Shown here in pieces: positions 55,868 to 64,000 of a DNA stretch of 64,000 nucleotides. This stretch comes from RPQJ01 sp963793005 (GTDB lineage Bacteria > Pseudomonadota > Gammaproteobacteria > Steroidobacterales > Steroidobacteraceae): assembly GCA_963793005.1 (NCBI GenBank), contig CAWBYP010000006.1, positions 38,878 through 102,877 on the forward strand, given 5' to 3'. The notes beneath the pieces were generated by a model. The model worked only from the letters and a program-made list of their open reading frames with translations, had not been told where the DNA came from and made no database searches. The number at the start of each line of letters is the position of its first letter. Positions within the stretch are counted from its first letter, which is position 1. The position numbers and the translations under genes are program-made.

Positions 55868-57706
55868 TTGAGCGCGCCCGGCCGGCCAACGCGACGACCG
55901 CAGTTCGTCGCCCGACTCGCGATCCTTCTGCTGACATGCCTTTCGGGCTTCGCTGCCACGCCGGCTGCGGCGGCAGAGCAGAAGGTGCTGCGGTTTGCGT
56001 TCCGCTCGGTCGAGACGGGTTTCGATCCGCAGCGCGTCGACGACGTTTACTCCAGCGCGGTATGCGCCGAAATCTTCGAGCCGTTGCTGGAGTTCGACTA
56101 TCTCGCGCGTCCCTTCAAGCTGGTTCCTCTCGTCGCCGAATCCGTGCCCGAACCGGAGGATGGCGGGCGCATGTATACCTTCCGCCTGAAACAGGGCATC
56201 TATTTCGCGGACGACCCTGCGTTCGGCGGCAAGCGGCGTGAACTGATCGCGGCCGATGTTGCCTACGCGATCAAGCGACTGCGCGACCCGCGCAACCGGG
56301 CCCCCTATGCCTGGCTATTCCAGGACAACCTGCTGGGACTCGACGAGCTGTACGAACAAGCACTGAAGACCGGCAAGTTCGACTACGAACGGCCCATCGC
56401 GGGGATCGAGGTCGTCGATCGCTACACGCTGCGCCTGCGGCTGAAGAACCCGGACTACACGTTCCTGTACCGCTTTGCGCTGCCGCAGACCGCACCGGTT
56501 GCGCGCGAGGTCATCGCTGCCTACGGCGAGGACACGATGTCGCATCCGGTCGGCACGGGCGCCTTCCGCCTGGCGGAGTGGACGCGCCGGCAGAAAATCG
56601 TGCTCGAGAAGAACCCGGACTATCGCGGTCGCGTCCTCGACACGACTTTCGCCGACCCGGACCGCCCGGAGCAACGGGAGGTGATCGCCGAGCTGCAGGG
56701 CAAGACGCTGCCACAGCTCGACCGGGTCGAGATCTATCCGATGGAAACGGACCAGCCCCGCTTCCTGACTTTCATGAGCGGCTACCACGACCTGATACAG
56801 GAAGTGCCGATGACATTCGTCGGCCAGGCGGTGCCCGCCGGAGAGCTGGCGCCGGCGCTTGCCGCCGCAGGCGTGCGGTGGCAGCACAACGTCGAACCGG
56901 CGTTCTGGTATGTGCAGTTCAACATGGAAGACCCGGTCGTCGGCGGATACACGGTTGAACACGTCGCGCTGCGGCGTGCGATCACGCTGGCATTCGATCG
57001 TGACCAGGCGCTTGCGGTAATCGAGAGAGGCCAGGCGCTGCCGGCCTACAGTCCGATTCCACCCGGCGTGATCGGCAATGACCCCAATTTCGTCACCGAC
57101 CAGCAGGATTACGACCCGGCGCGAGCCGCAGCGCTGCTGGACATGTACGGTTGGGTGGACGCCGACGGCGACGGCTGGCGCGACCAGCCGGACGGAGCCC
57201 CGCTGACCATCGACTACATGTACACGACGGCCGGCGAATCACGAAAGTACGCCGAGTTGTGGGAGAAGTCCCTGCGCCGCGTCGGCATCCGTTTGAACGC
57301 ACGCGCAGTGCAGTTCTCGGACCAGTTGCGGGACAGGAAGGCCGGCAAGTACATGCTCGCCTCGGGAGCCTGGATCGCAGACTGGCCGGACGGCCAGAAT
57401 TTCCTCGCGCTGCTGTATGGCCCGAATGCACCGGACCTCAACGACACGCGATTCCACCTGCCCGAGTACGACCGGCTCTATGAGCGCTCACTGCAACTGC
57501 CCGACAGCCCTGAGCGAGACCAGCTGTACCGCGAGATGACCCGTCTCGTGATCGTCTACGCGCCGTGGCGACTGCTGCATTATCGCGACTGGACGTACCT
57601 CAGCTACCCCTGGGTGCTCGGATACATGAAGCACCCGCTCTACCAGACACGCCTGCTGTACCTGGACGTGGATACCGCAGCCCGCCAGCGCGCGCAGGCG
57701 GATTGA
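55868..57706 (+). CDS. ABC transporter substrate-binding protein (oligopeptide family)
   Basis: A 612-residue exported solute-binding protein of the SBP_bac_5 family. It has a Sec signal (ATPAAAAEQ cleavage region) and the motifs AEIFEPLLEFDY, LIAADVAYAIKRL, TMSHPVGTGAFRLAEW and the late YDPARAAALLDMYGW. It likely binds peptides or another medium-sized ligand in the periplasm. First gene of a four-gene import operon. The start at 55868 is GTG/TTG-like at the 5' end of the reading; the exact start is uncertain. The upstream gap (55592-55867) has no recognisable feature. Confidence 0.9.
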   Translation: MSAPGRPTRRPQFVARLAILLLTCLSGFAATPAAAAEQKVLRFAFRSVETGFDPQRVDDVYSSAVCAEIFEPLLEFDYLARPFKLVPLVAESVPEPEDGGRMYTFRLKQGIYFADDPAFGGKRRELIAADVAYAIKRLRDPRNRAPYAWLFQDNLLGLDELYEQALKTGKFDYERPIAGIEVVDRYTLRLRLKNPDYTFLYRFALPQTAPVAREVIAAYGEDTMSHPVGTGAFRLAEWTRRQKIVLEKNPDYRGRVLDTTFADPDRPEQREVIAELQGKTLPQLDRVEIYPMETDQPRFLTFMSGYHDLIQEVPMTFVGQAVPAGELAPALAAAGVRWQHNVEPAFWYVQFNMEDPVVGGYTVEHVALRRAITLAFDRDQALAVIERGQALPAYSPIPPGVIGNDPNFVTDQQDYDPARAAALLDMYGWVDADGDGWRDQPDGAPLTIDYMYTTAGESRKYAELWEKSLRRVGIRLNARAVQFSDQLRDRKAGKYMLASGAWIADWPDGQNFLALLYGPNAPDLNDTRFHLPEYDRLYERSLQLPDSPERDQLYREMTRLVIVYAPWRLLHYRDWTYLSYPWVLGYMKHPLYQTRLLYLDVDTAARQRAQAD

Positions 57707-57714
57707 GGAACCAG

Positions 57715-58653
57715 GTGGGCGCATACATCGCCAGGCGCTTGTGGCAGATCCTCCCGACGCTCGCCGGGGTGATCCTGCTGGTATTCGTACTTTTCAACTG
57801 GGTCGGCGGCGACCCGGCGCAGATACTGGCCGGCAAGGTGCCCGACCCGGCGCAGATCGCGAACATCCGGCGGCAGCTTGGCCTGGACCAGCCGTGGTGG
57901 ATCCAGCTGTGGATCTTCGTGAAGCAGGTATTCACCTTCGACTTCGGCCGCAGCTGGTCGACGAACCAGCTGGTCTCGGAAGTGCTGCTGACGCGCATCG
58001 GCCCGACGCTGACCATCATGGTGCCGATGCTGCTGCTCGAGACGCTGCTGGCCGTGACGCTCGCGCTGCTGGTCGCCTACGTGCGCGGCTCACTGACGGA
58101 CCGCCTGGTGATGTTCCTGACGACGGTCGCGATGTCGGTGAGCTTCCTCGTCTACATCATCGTCTTCCAGTGGCTGCTTGGCTTCAAGCTCGCCTGGTTC
58201 CCGGTGCAGGGTTGGAGCGATGACTTCTGGACCAACCTCACCAGGTACGCACCGCTGCCCGTGCTGCTCGGGGTGCTGGTCAGCGTGGCGCCGTCGCTCA
58301 GGCTGTACCGGTCCTTCTTCCTCGACGAGATCGGCCAGGACTACGTCCGCACCGCGCGCGCGAAGGGCCTGACCGAGACCCGCGTCATGCTGCGGCACGT
58401 GCTGCGCAACGCGATGATCCCGATCCTCACCTACGTGGGCATCGGGCTGCCGGGGTTGTTCGTCGGCTCTTTCCTGCTGGAGATCTTCTTCTCGATTCCC
58501 GGCCTCGGTCGCGAGGTGATCGAGTCGGTCAATCGCAGCGACTTCCCGGTCATCAAGGCGATCACCGTCTACCTGGCGATGCTGACGATGCTCGTCAACC
58601 TCGCGGTCGACGTGCTGTACCGCATCGCAGACCCACGCGTGAGCTTCAAGTGA
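57715..58653 (+). CDS. ABC transporter permease (DppB/OppB type)
   Basis: First inner-membrane permease of the import system. The 312-residue protein has six membrane helices and the BPD_transp_1 EAA-loop region (DEIGQDYVRTARAKGLTETRVMLRHVLRNAMIPILT). GTG 57715 has GAGGAA 5 bases upstream, 6 bases after the preceding stop. Ends overlapping the next gene by 4 bases. Confidence 0.93.
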   Translation: MGAYIARRLWQILPTLAGVILLVFVLFNWVGGDPAQILAGKVPDPAQIANIRRQLGLDQPWWIQLWIFVKQVFTFDFGRSWSTNQLVSEVLLTRIGPTLTIMVPMLLLETLLAVTLALLVAYVRGSLTDRLVMFLTTVAMSVSFLVYIIVFQWLLGFKLAWFPVQGWSDDFWTNLTRYAPLPVLLGVLVSVAPSLRLYRSFFLDEIGQDYVRTARAKGLTETRVMLRHVLRNAMIPILTYVGIGLPGLFVGSFLLEIFFSIPGLGREVIESVNRSDFPVIKAITVYLAMLTMLVNLAVDVLYRIADPRVSFK

Positions 58654-59681
58654 GCGCGGACGCAGCATCGGCCACGTCGCCGGGCCTGTGGACGCTCGGG
58701 TGGCGGCGGCTGCGGCGGGATCGTGTTGCCGTCGCGTGCATGTTCGTCGTTGCCGCCTTCCTGGCCCTGATGCTGGCCTCGATGACGGGGCTGGTGGCCG
58801 CCGACTGGGAGACGGAGGCTGGAGTTTCATATGCACGGCCCGCGCTGGGCGCGCGATTGCTGGGCCAGCCCGCGGCGGAGAACGAGGCAGTCGCGCGGCA
58901 GCGGGCCCCGGCCGCCGACCTGTCGGACATCGACCCGCTCGCACCACGCTACGACGAGTGGCAGCGACGCGCCGAGGAACTGCGCGCGACGCTGCCCGAT
59001 CGCAGCAAGACCCTGCCCCTCGGCGGCGACCAGTGGGGCCGCGACGTACTGAAAAAGACGATCAAGGGCTCGGAAGTGTCCATCACGGTCGGCCTGGCGG
59101 CGGCCCTGCTCGCGACGCTGCTCGGCGCCCTGCTGGGCGCACTGGCCGGTTACTGGGGCGGCCGCATCGGCGACCTGCTGGAGTGGCTCTATAACGTATT
59201 CACGTCGATTCCGTACATCCTGCTGATCCTGGCTTTCGCGGCGGTCCTGGGGCGGGGCGTGACGACCATCATCCTGATCCTGGGGCTCACCGGCTGGACC
59301 GGCGTATATCGCCTCATGCGCGCCGAGTACCTCAAGCACCGCGAGCGTGAATACGTGCTCGCCGCGAAGGCCATCGGCGTGTCGCACGCGAAGCGCATGT
59401 TCGCGCACATCCTGCCGAACACCAGCCATGTCCTGCTGGTGCAGTTTTCGCTGCTGGTGGTCGCCTTCATCAAGACCGAGGTGATCCTGTCGTTCCTCGG
59501 CCTGGGTGTCCCCGTCGAAGTCGTCTCCTGGGGCACGATGCTCGCCGAATCGCAGAACGAGCTGGTGATGGGAAAGTGGTGGCAGCTGGCCGTGGTGGGC
59601 GCTGCGATGGCCGCGCTCGTCACGGCCTTGAGCCTGCTGACGGACAGCATGCGCGACGCACTGGATCCGAAGCTGAGATGA
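58650..59681 (+). CDS. ABC transporter permease (DppC/OppC type)
   Basis: Second permease; 343 residues. The N-terminal helix is followed by a long periplasmic insert (about 50-125), then five core helices and the EAA loop REREYVLAAKAIGVSHAKRMFAHILPNTSHVLLVQ. GTG 58650 overlaps the preceding stop. Pairs with the previous gene to form the channel. Confidence 0.93.
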   Translation: MSADAASATSPGLWTLGWRRLRRDRVAVACMFVVAAFLALMLASMTGLVAADWETEAGVSYARPALGARLLGQPAAENEAVARQRAPAADLSDIDPLAPRYDEWQRRAEELRATLPDRSKTLPLGGDQWGRDVLKKTIKGSEVSITVGLAAALLATLLGALLGALAGYWGGRIGDLLEWLYNVFTSIPYILLILAFAAVLGRGVTTIILILGLTGWTGVYRLMRAEYLKHREREYVLAAKAIGVSHAKRMFAHILPNTSHVLLVQFSLLVVAFIKTEVILSFLGLGVPVEVVSWGTMLAESQNELVMGKWWQLAVVGAAMAALVTALSLLTDSMRDALDPKLR

Positions 59682-59685
59682 GATC

Positions 59686-61404
59686 GTGAACCCTTTGGCC
59701 AATATCGAAGTGCCGGGCCCGCTGGTCGAGGTGCGGAATCTCGGCGTCGGCTTCCGCGTCGAGGGCGGCGCCGTCGCCCCTGCCGTCAGCGACGTGAGCT
59801 TCACGATAGGGACACGCTCCACGCTGGCGCTGGTCGGAGAGTCCGGCAGCGGCAAGACTGTTTCGGCGATGTCCATCCTTGGCCTGCTGCCCGCGAATGC
59901 AGTCGTGGACCCTTCGAGCAGGATCCTGTACGACGGCATCGACCTGTTGCACTGCGAGCCGGTCGAACTGCGCGGCATTCGTGGCAAGGACATCTCCATC
60001 ATTTTCCAGGAGCCAATGTCCTCGCTGAACCCCGTGTTGCCCGTGGGCGACCAGATCTGCGAGTCCCTGCGCCTGCACCTCGGACTCGGGCGCCGCGCGG
60101 CCCGGGCACGGGCCATCGAACTGCTGGACGAGGTCGGCATTCCTCATCCGCACCTGCGCGTCACGTCCTTCCCGCACCATTTGTCCGGCGGGCAGCAGCA
60201 GCGAGTCATGATCGCGATGGCGATTGCCTGCGAGCCGAAGCTGCTGATCGCCGACGAGCCGACCACGGCGCTCGACGTCACCATCCAGAAGCAGATCCTC
60301 GAGCTGCTGGCAGGACTGAAGGAACGGCACGGCATGTCGCTGCTGTTCATCACACACGACCTGGCACTGGTCGGCGAGATCGCCGACGAGGTCATCGTGA
60401 TGCGAAATGGGCAGGTGCAGGAGAGCGCGTCCGTGCGGGCGATCTTCGAGTCACCCGCGCATCCGTACACAAAGGCGCTGCTGGCTTGCCGGCCGAGCCT
60501 CGACCGGCGGCCCCGTCGGCTGCCCGTGATCGATGACTTCATGGCCGGCCAGGGCCGGGTGCCGGAGGACGAGCCACCCCGCAAGATGGGCGGCCAGCCG
60601 ATCCTGGAGGTGCAGGGACTGGCCAAGCGATTCAGCGTGGATGGCGGACTGTTTCACAAGGAATACGTCGACGCGGTGAAGGACGTGTCGTTCAGGCTCG
60701 AGGCGGGACGTACGCTTGGCGTGGTGGGCGAATCCGGGTCCGGCAAGACCACCGTCGGGATGACGATCATGCGGCTGCACGAGGCGAGCGCCGGCCGAGT
60801 CCTGTTCGAGGGACGCAACCTGCTGGAGCTCGACGAGCGCGAGATGCAACCGTACCGTCGTCGCATCCAGATCGTCTTCCAGAACCCGTACGCTTCGCTG
60901 AACCCGCGCTTCACAATCGGCCAGATCCTCCTCGAACCGATGCGCGTCCATCGCATTGGCGATGATGACGGGCAGCGGCTGGGAATGGCGCGCGAACTGC
61001 TGCGCCGCGTGGACCTGCCTCCGGAGGCGTTGCACCGCTACCCGCACGAGTTTTCGGGCGGTCAGCGACAACGGATCGCGATCGCCCGCTGCCTGACGAT
61101 GAAACCCGACGTGCTGATCTGCGACGAGTCGGTTTCGGCACTCGACGTGTCGGTGCAGGCGCAGGTCCTGAACCTGCTGAAGGACCTGCAGGACGAGTTC
61201 GGCCTCGCGTACCTGTTCATCTCGCATGACCTCGCGGTCGTCAGGTACATTGCCGACGAGGTGCTGGTAATGAACGAAGGCCGGGTCGTCGAAGTGGCCG
61301 ACTCGCAGAGCATCTACATGGCGCCGCGCCAGGCCTACACGCGGGCGCTTCTGGGCTCCATCCCGCGTGGCTACGTGCCGGCCGCGGGGCTGGCCGGCGA
61401 GTGA
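59686..61404 (+). CDS. Dual-ATPase ABC transporter protein (DppD-DppF fusion)
   Basis: Energises the uptake. The 572-residue protein contains two complete nucleotide-binding domains: Walker A GESGSGKT near residues 47-54 and 349-356, signature LSGGQQQR and FSGGQRQR, and Walker B LLIADEPTTALD and VLICDESVSALD. Each domain ends in an oligopeptide-type C-terminal region. GTG 59686 lies 4 bases after the permease stop. Confidence 0.95.
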   Translation: MNPLANIEVPGPLVEVRNLGVGFRVEGGAVAPAVSDVSFTIGTRSTLALVGESGSGKTVSAMSILGLLPANAVVDPSSRILYDGIDLLHCEPVELRGIRGKDISIIFQEPMSSLNPVLPVGDQICESLRLHLGLGRRAARARAIELLDEVGIPHPHLRVTSFPHHLSGGQQQRVMIAMAIACEPKLLIADEPTTALDVTIQKQILELLAGLKERHGMSLLFITHDLALVGEIADEVIVMRNGQVQESASVRAIFESPAHPYTKALLACRPSLDRRPRRLPVIDDFMAGQGRVPEDEPPRKMGGQPILEVQGLAKRFSVDGGLFHKEYVDAVKDVSFRLEAGRTLGVVGESGSGKTTVGMTIMRLHEASAGRVLFEGRNLLELDEREMQPYRRRIQIVFQNPYASLNPRFTIGQILLEPMRVHRIGDDDGQRLGMARELLRRVDLPPEALHRYPHEFSGGQRQRIAIARCLTMKPDVLICDESVSALDVSVQAQVLNLLKDLQDEFGLAYLFISHDLAVVRYIADEVLVMNEGRVVEVADSQSIYMAPRQAYTRALLGSIPRGYVPAAGLAGE

Positions 61405-61535
61405 CCTGCACTGGCCCAGCACAAACCGGCTGCATCGATCCCGTCGGCCGCCCTGATACGGCCCGCCGACCTCGCCCTGTAAGTCGCCGCACGCCGTAGA
61501 ATAGTCGTCCTGCGATGTGGAGCCGGACGACGCTG

Positions 61536-62666
61536 ATGGCGGCGAAGGACACACTGGCGGGCTTGCTGCGGGCCGCCGACATCGAGATCGATGGGGGCGA
61601 CCCCTGGGATATCCACGTGCACGACGAGCGGTTCTACGCTCGCGTGCTCGCGCATGGCACCCTGGGTGCCGGCGAGTCCTACATGGATGGCTGGTGGGAC
61701 GTCGCGCGCCTCGACGAGTTCTTCGCGCACGTCCACAGGGCAAGACTCGACAAGAGGCTGGTGACCGCCTCTACCCTGGCGCAGGTCGTGCTCGCCAGGA
61801 TCGGCAACCTGCAGGCACGAGCACTCTCGAGACGAGTCGCGCGTCGGCACTACGACCTGTCGAACGACCTGTACGTCGCGATGCTCGGCCCGACCATGCA
61901 ATACACCTGCGCCTACTACGGCACCGACGGCGCGGAGCTGTCGCTCGACGAGGCGCAGCGCCTCAAGCTCGACCTGGTTGCCAGGAAACTCCACCTGCAG
62001 CCGGGCATGACCGTGCTCGAACTCGGCGGGGGCTTCGGGGAACTCGCCCGCCATCTCGCCCGACACCATGGTTGCCGAGTGGTCAGCTACAACATCAGCC
62101 GTGAACAGGTCGAGTTCGCCCGCACCCGGTGCGATGGCCTGCCGGTCGAGTTCCGGCTGCAGGACTACCGCGAGGCCGCATCGGATCCCGCGGAGTACGA
62201 TCGCGTCGTCAGCATAGGTCTGATGGAGCACGTTGGACCGAAGAACTATAGACACTTCTTCGAGATCGCGAGCGCGCGGCTCGCGCCGGGCGGCCTCGCC
62301 CTGGTGCACACGATCGGCGGCAACGTCAGCCACACGACGACCGATCGGTGGATCGACAAGTACATCTTCCCGGGCGGCGTCATCCCGTCCGAGCGCCAGA
62401 TCGCCACGGCCAAGGAAGGGCTGCTCGTCCTCGAGGACTGGCACAATTTCGGGCCGGACTACGACCGCACGTTGCTGGCGTGGGATGCGAACTTCTGCGC
62501 GGCATGGCCGGCGCTGCGCACTGACCCCCGTTTTGACGAACGCTTCTACCGGATGTGGCGTTACTACCTGAACTCCACCGCCGGTGGGTTTCGCGCCCGC
62601 GCCCTGAATCTCTGGCAACTGGTCCTGAGCCGGGGCGACGTTCCGCGCTACGTGCCGGTCAGGTGA
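61536..62666 (+). CDS. Cyclopropane-fatty-acid-synthase-family SAM methyltransferase
   Basis: Adds a methylene or methyl group from SAM to unsaturated acyl chains of membrane lipids. The 376-residue protein follows Cfa throughout: an N-terminal lipid-binding domain (LAHGTLGAGESYMDGWWDV), YDLSNDLYVAMLGPTMQYTCAYY, SAM motif VLELGGGFGELARHLA, and SIGLMEHVGPKNYRHFFE. In E. coli Cfa the SAM loop reads D-I-G-C-G-W-G; here the Cys and Trp are Gly and Phe. ATG 61536 is preferred to GTG/ATG 61515. A flavin oxidoreductase gene follows 3 bases later. Confidence 0.9.
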   Translation: MAAKDTLAGLLRAADIEIDGGDPWDIHVHDERFYARVLAHGTLGAGESYMDGWWDVARLDEFFAHVHRARLDKRLVTASTLAQVVLARIGNLQARALSRRVARRHYDLSNDLYVAMLGPTMQYTCAYYGTDGAELSLDEAQRLKLDLVARKLHLQPGMTVLELGGGFGELARHLARHHGCRVVSYNISREQVEFARTRCDGLPVEFRLQDYREAASDPAEYDRVVSIGLMEHVGPKNYRHFFEIASARLAPGGLALVHTIGGNVSHTTTDRWIDKYIFPGGVIPSERQIATAKEGLLVLEDWHNFGPDYDRTLLAWDANFCAAWPALRTDPRFDERFYRMWRYYLNSTAGGFRARALNLWQLVLSRGDVPRYVPVR

Positions 62667-62669
62667 GCG

Positions 62670-64000
62670 ATGCGGCCCACGACGATTGACGAACATCGCA
62701 GGCGCGTCGAGAGGCTCACGGAGGCCCTGCGCTCTTCGACCGGCCCGGTGCGCCTGCACAAGCGCACCAGCAACCTTTTCCGTGCCCGGCAACGAGCGGA
62801 CCGGGTACTGCTCGATGGAACCACGCTCAACCACGTGATCGCGATCGACCGTGTGGCGCACACGGCGGACGTCGAGGGCATGACGACCTACGCCGATCTC
62901 GTCGATGCGACTCTGCCGCTGGGCCTCGCGCCGACGGTCGTTCCGGAGCTGAAGAGCATCACCGTCGGCGGTGCGACCACTGGGGTCGGCATCGAGTCGA
63001 GCGCGTTCCGCTTCGGCCTGGTGCACGAGACCGTCGATGATTTCGACGTACTGGTGGCCGACGGCGCGTGCTGCGCTGCTCGCCGACCGAGCACGCCGAC
63101 CTGTTTTTCGGGTTCCCGAACTCCTATGGCAGTCTGGGCTACGCCACGCGGCTGACCGTAAGGCTAGTGCCTGTCACGCCTTTCGTGCACCTGCGCCACG
63201 AACGGTTCTCGAATTCGCAGCGGTACTTCGAAGCGGTCGCCGCGGAGTGCGCAAGTCCGAGCTGCGACTACCTGGATGGTGTCTTTTTCGGCACCGACGA
63301 TTTTGTCCTGACCCGCGCGACGATGGTCGAGCGACTACCTGGCGGCGCGACGGCGAGCAATTACACGTGGATGCAGCAGTACTGGCGGAGCCTTCGCGGA
63401 CGCGCAGACGACTACCTCTCGACCAGGCACTACCTGTGGCGCTGGGACACGGACTGGTTCTGGTGCAGCAGGAACGTGGGCGCACACCTCGCACCCATCC
63501 GCCTGCTCGCAGGACCACGACTCCTCTCGAGTGTCACGTACCAGAAGATCATGCGCGCCGGCCAGCGCTACCCGCTCAAGGCGCTGCAGCGCCTCCGGCC
63601 ACGCGAGGAATCGGTGATCCAGGATGTCGACATCCCGCTCGCTGCCGCCGGTAGTTTCCTGGCGCAGCTGCACGCCCAGGTCGGCATCACGCCGGTGTGG
63701 ATCTGTCCGTTCAGGGTCACGAGCGACCGCCATCCGCTGTACCGGCTGCGGACGGACACCCCTTACGTCAATTTCGGGTTCTGGGACACCGTGCGCAGCC
63801 AGGAGCAGGACGGCTATTACAACGCGATCGTCGAGCAACTGGTGGCACGGCACGGCGGCAAGAAGAGCCTGTATTCGCAGAGCACCTTCGACGAACCGAC
63901 GTTCTGGACCAACTACGACCGGCAGGCGTACGAAGCACTGAAGCGCGCATACGATCCGCAAGGCCGGTTCCCCGGGCTGTACGAGAAGACCGTCGGCCGC
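62670..64000 (+). CDS. FAD-binding oxidoreductase (DHCR24-like), frameshifted, runs off window end
   Basis: A flavoprotein with an FAD_binding_4 domain: NHVIAIDRVAHTADVEGMTTYADLVDATLPLGLAPTVVPEL and SITVGGATTGVGIESSAFRFGLVHETV. The frame breaks near 63063-63068: the first frame reads VADGA, the second VLRCSPTEHADLFFGFPNSYGSLGYATRLTV; inserting one base joins them. The C-terminus (PVWICPFR, DPQGRFPGLYEKTVGR) continues beyond the window. Sequence and position next to a Cfa-type methyltransferase resemble TmsA, the reductase of 10-methyl fatty-acid synthesis, rather than a sugar oxidase. Confidence 0.82.

Overview
The window is high-GC DNA from an aerobic, respiring proteobacterium. The TonB-dependent receptor with ExbB/ExbD/TonB, the Tat-exported formate dehydrogenase, the CZB-GGDEF protein and the DUF3305/DUF3306 pair fit a gamma- or betaproteobacterium; I cannot place it more precisely without 16S or marker searches. 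I saw no rRNA, tRNA, CRISPR array, transposase or phage gene. Many genes start with GTG and overlap the preceding stop codon.

Region 1 (1-24,500) is a large formate-oxidation locus. On the minus strand, about nine genes run from mobA (11,303) through moeA, moaB, an Asp-box propeller gene, yqeC, moaD and rhodanese-moeB to the cytoplasmic NAD-linked formate dehydrogenase fdsGB-fdsA. A zinc-sensing diguanylate cyclase follows and is cut by the window edge. A sigma-54 activator, a DUF6494 protein and a helix-turn-helix/periplasmic-binding-like regulator lie in the middle. On the plus strand come DUF3305, DUF3306, a large ferredoxin-type protein, a TorD-like chaperone, a small Tat-signal protein and the periplasmic formate dehydrogenase fdhA-fdhB-(lipoprotein)-fdhC. 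A sigma-54-type promoter precedes the chaperone gene, and a strong intrinsic terminator closes the operon. The cluster therefore encodes two unrelated formate dehydrogenases, late molybdenum-cofactor steps and probable regulators. An IGIDDTD-family protein and a small membrane protein follow the terminator.

Region 2 (24,500-33,500) holds a TonB-dependent receptor with a 23-glycine tract, a very large hybrid histidine kinase/response regulator/nucleotide cyclase, a DinB-like protein and two tandem paralogous FAD-dependent oxidoreductases.

Region 3 (33,600-50,500) is a mixed metabolic and stress region: a TIR-TolB-like-TPR protein, an HD-type protein, an MFS exporter, katG, a DUF3014 protein, a ferritin-like protein, an AraC-type regulator divergent from an AlkB/XylM-type monooxygenase and its XylA-type reductase, an alanine/glycine:sodium symporter, a PD40-TPR lipoprotein and a secreted beta-helix protein.

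Region 4 (50,500-64,000) has a chorismatase/RidA-like protein, a DUF1232 protein, an exbD-exbB-tonB set, a TlpA-like thioredoxin, a four-gene oligopeptide-type ABC transporter, and a Cfa-type methyltransferase next to a flavin oxidoreductase that runs off the window end. The last pair resembles the two-gene route to methyl-branched fatty acids.

Seven genes are interrupted by what look like single-base frameshifts (near 5,277, 17,445, 25,500, 27,035, 32,850, 42,545 and 63,065). The coding on both sides of each is otherwise intact, so consensus-sequence error is the first explanation; they are annotated here as whole genes with a frameshift.
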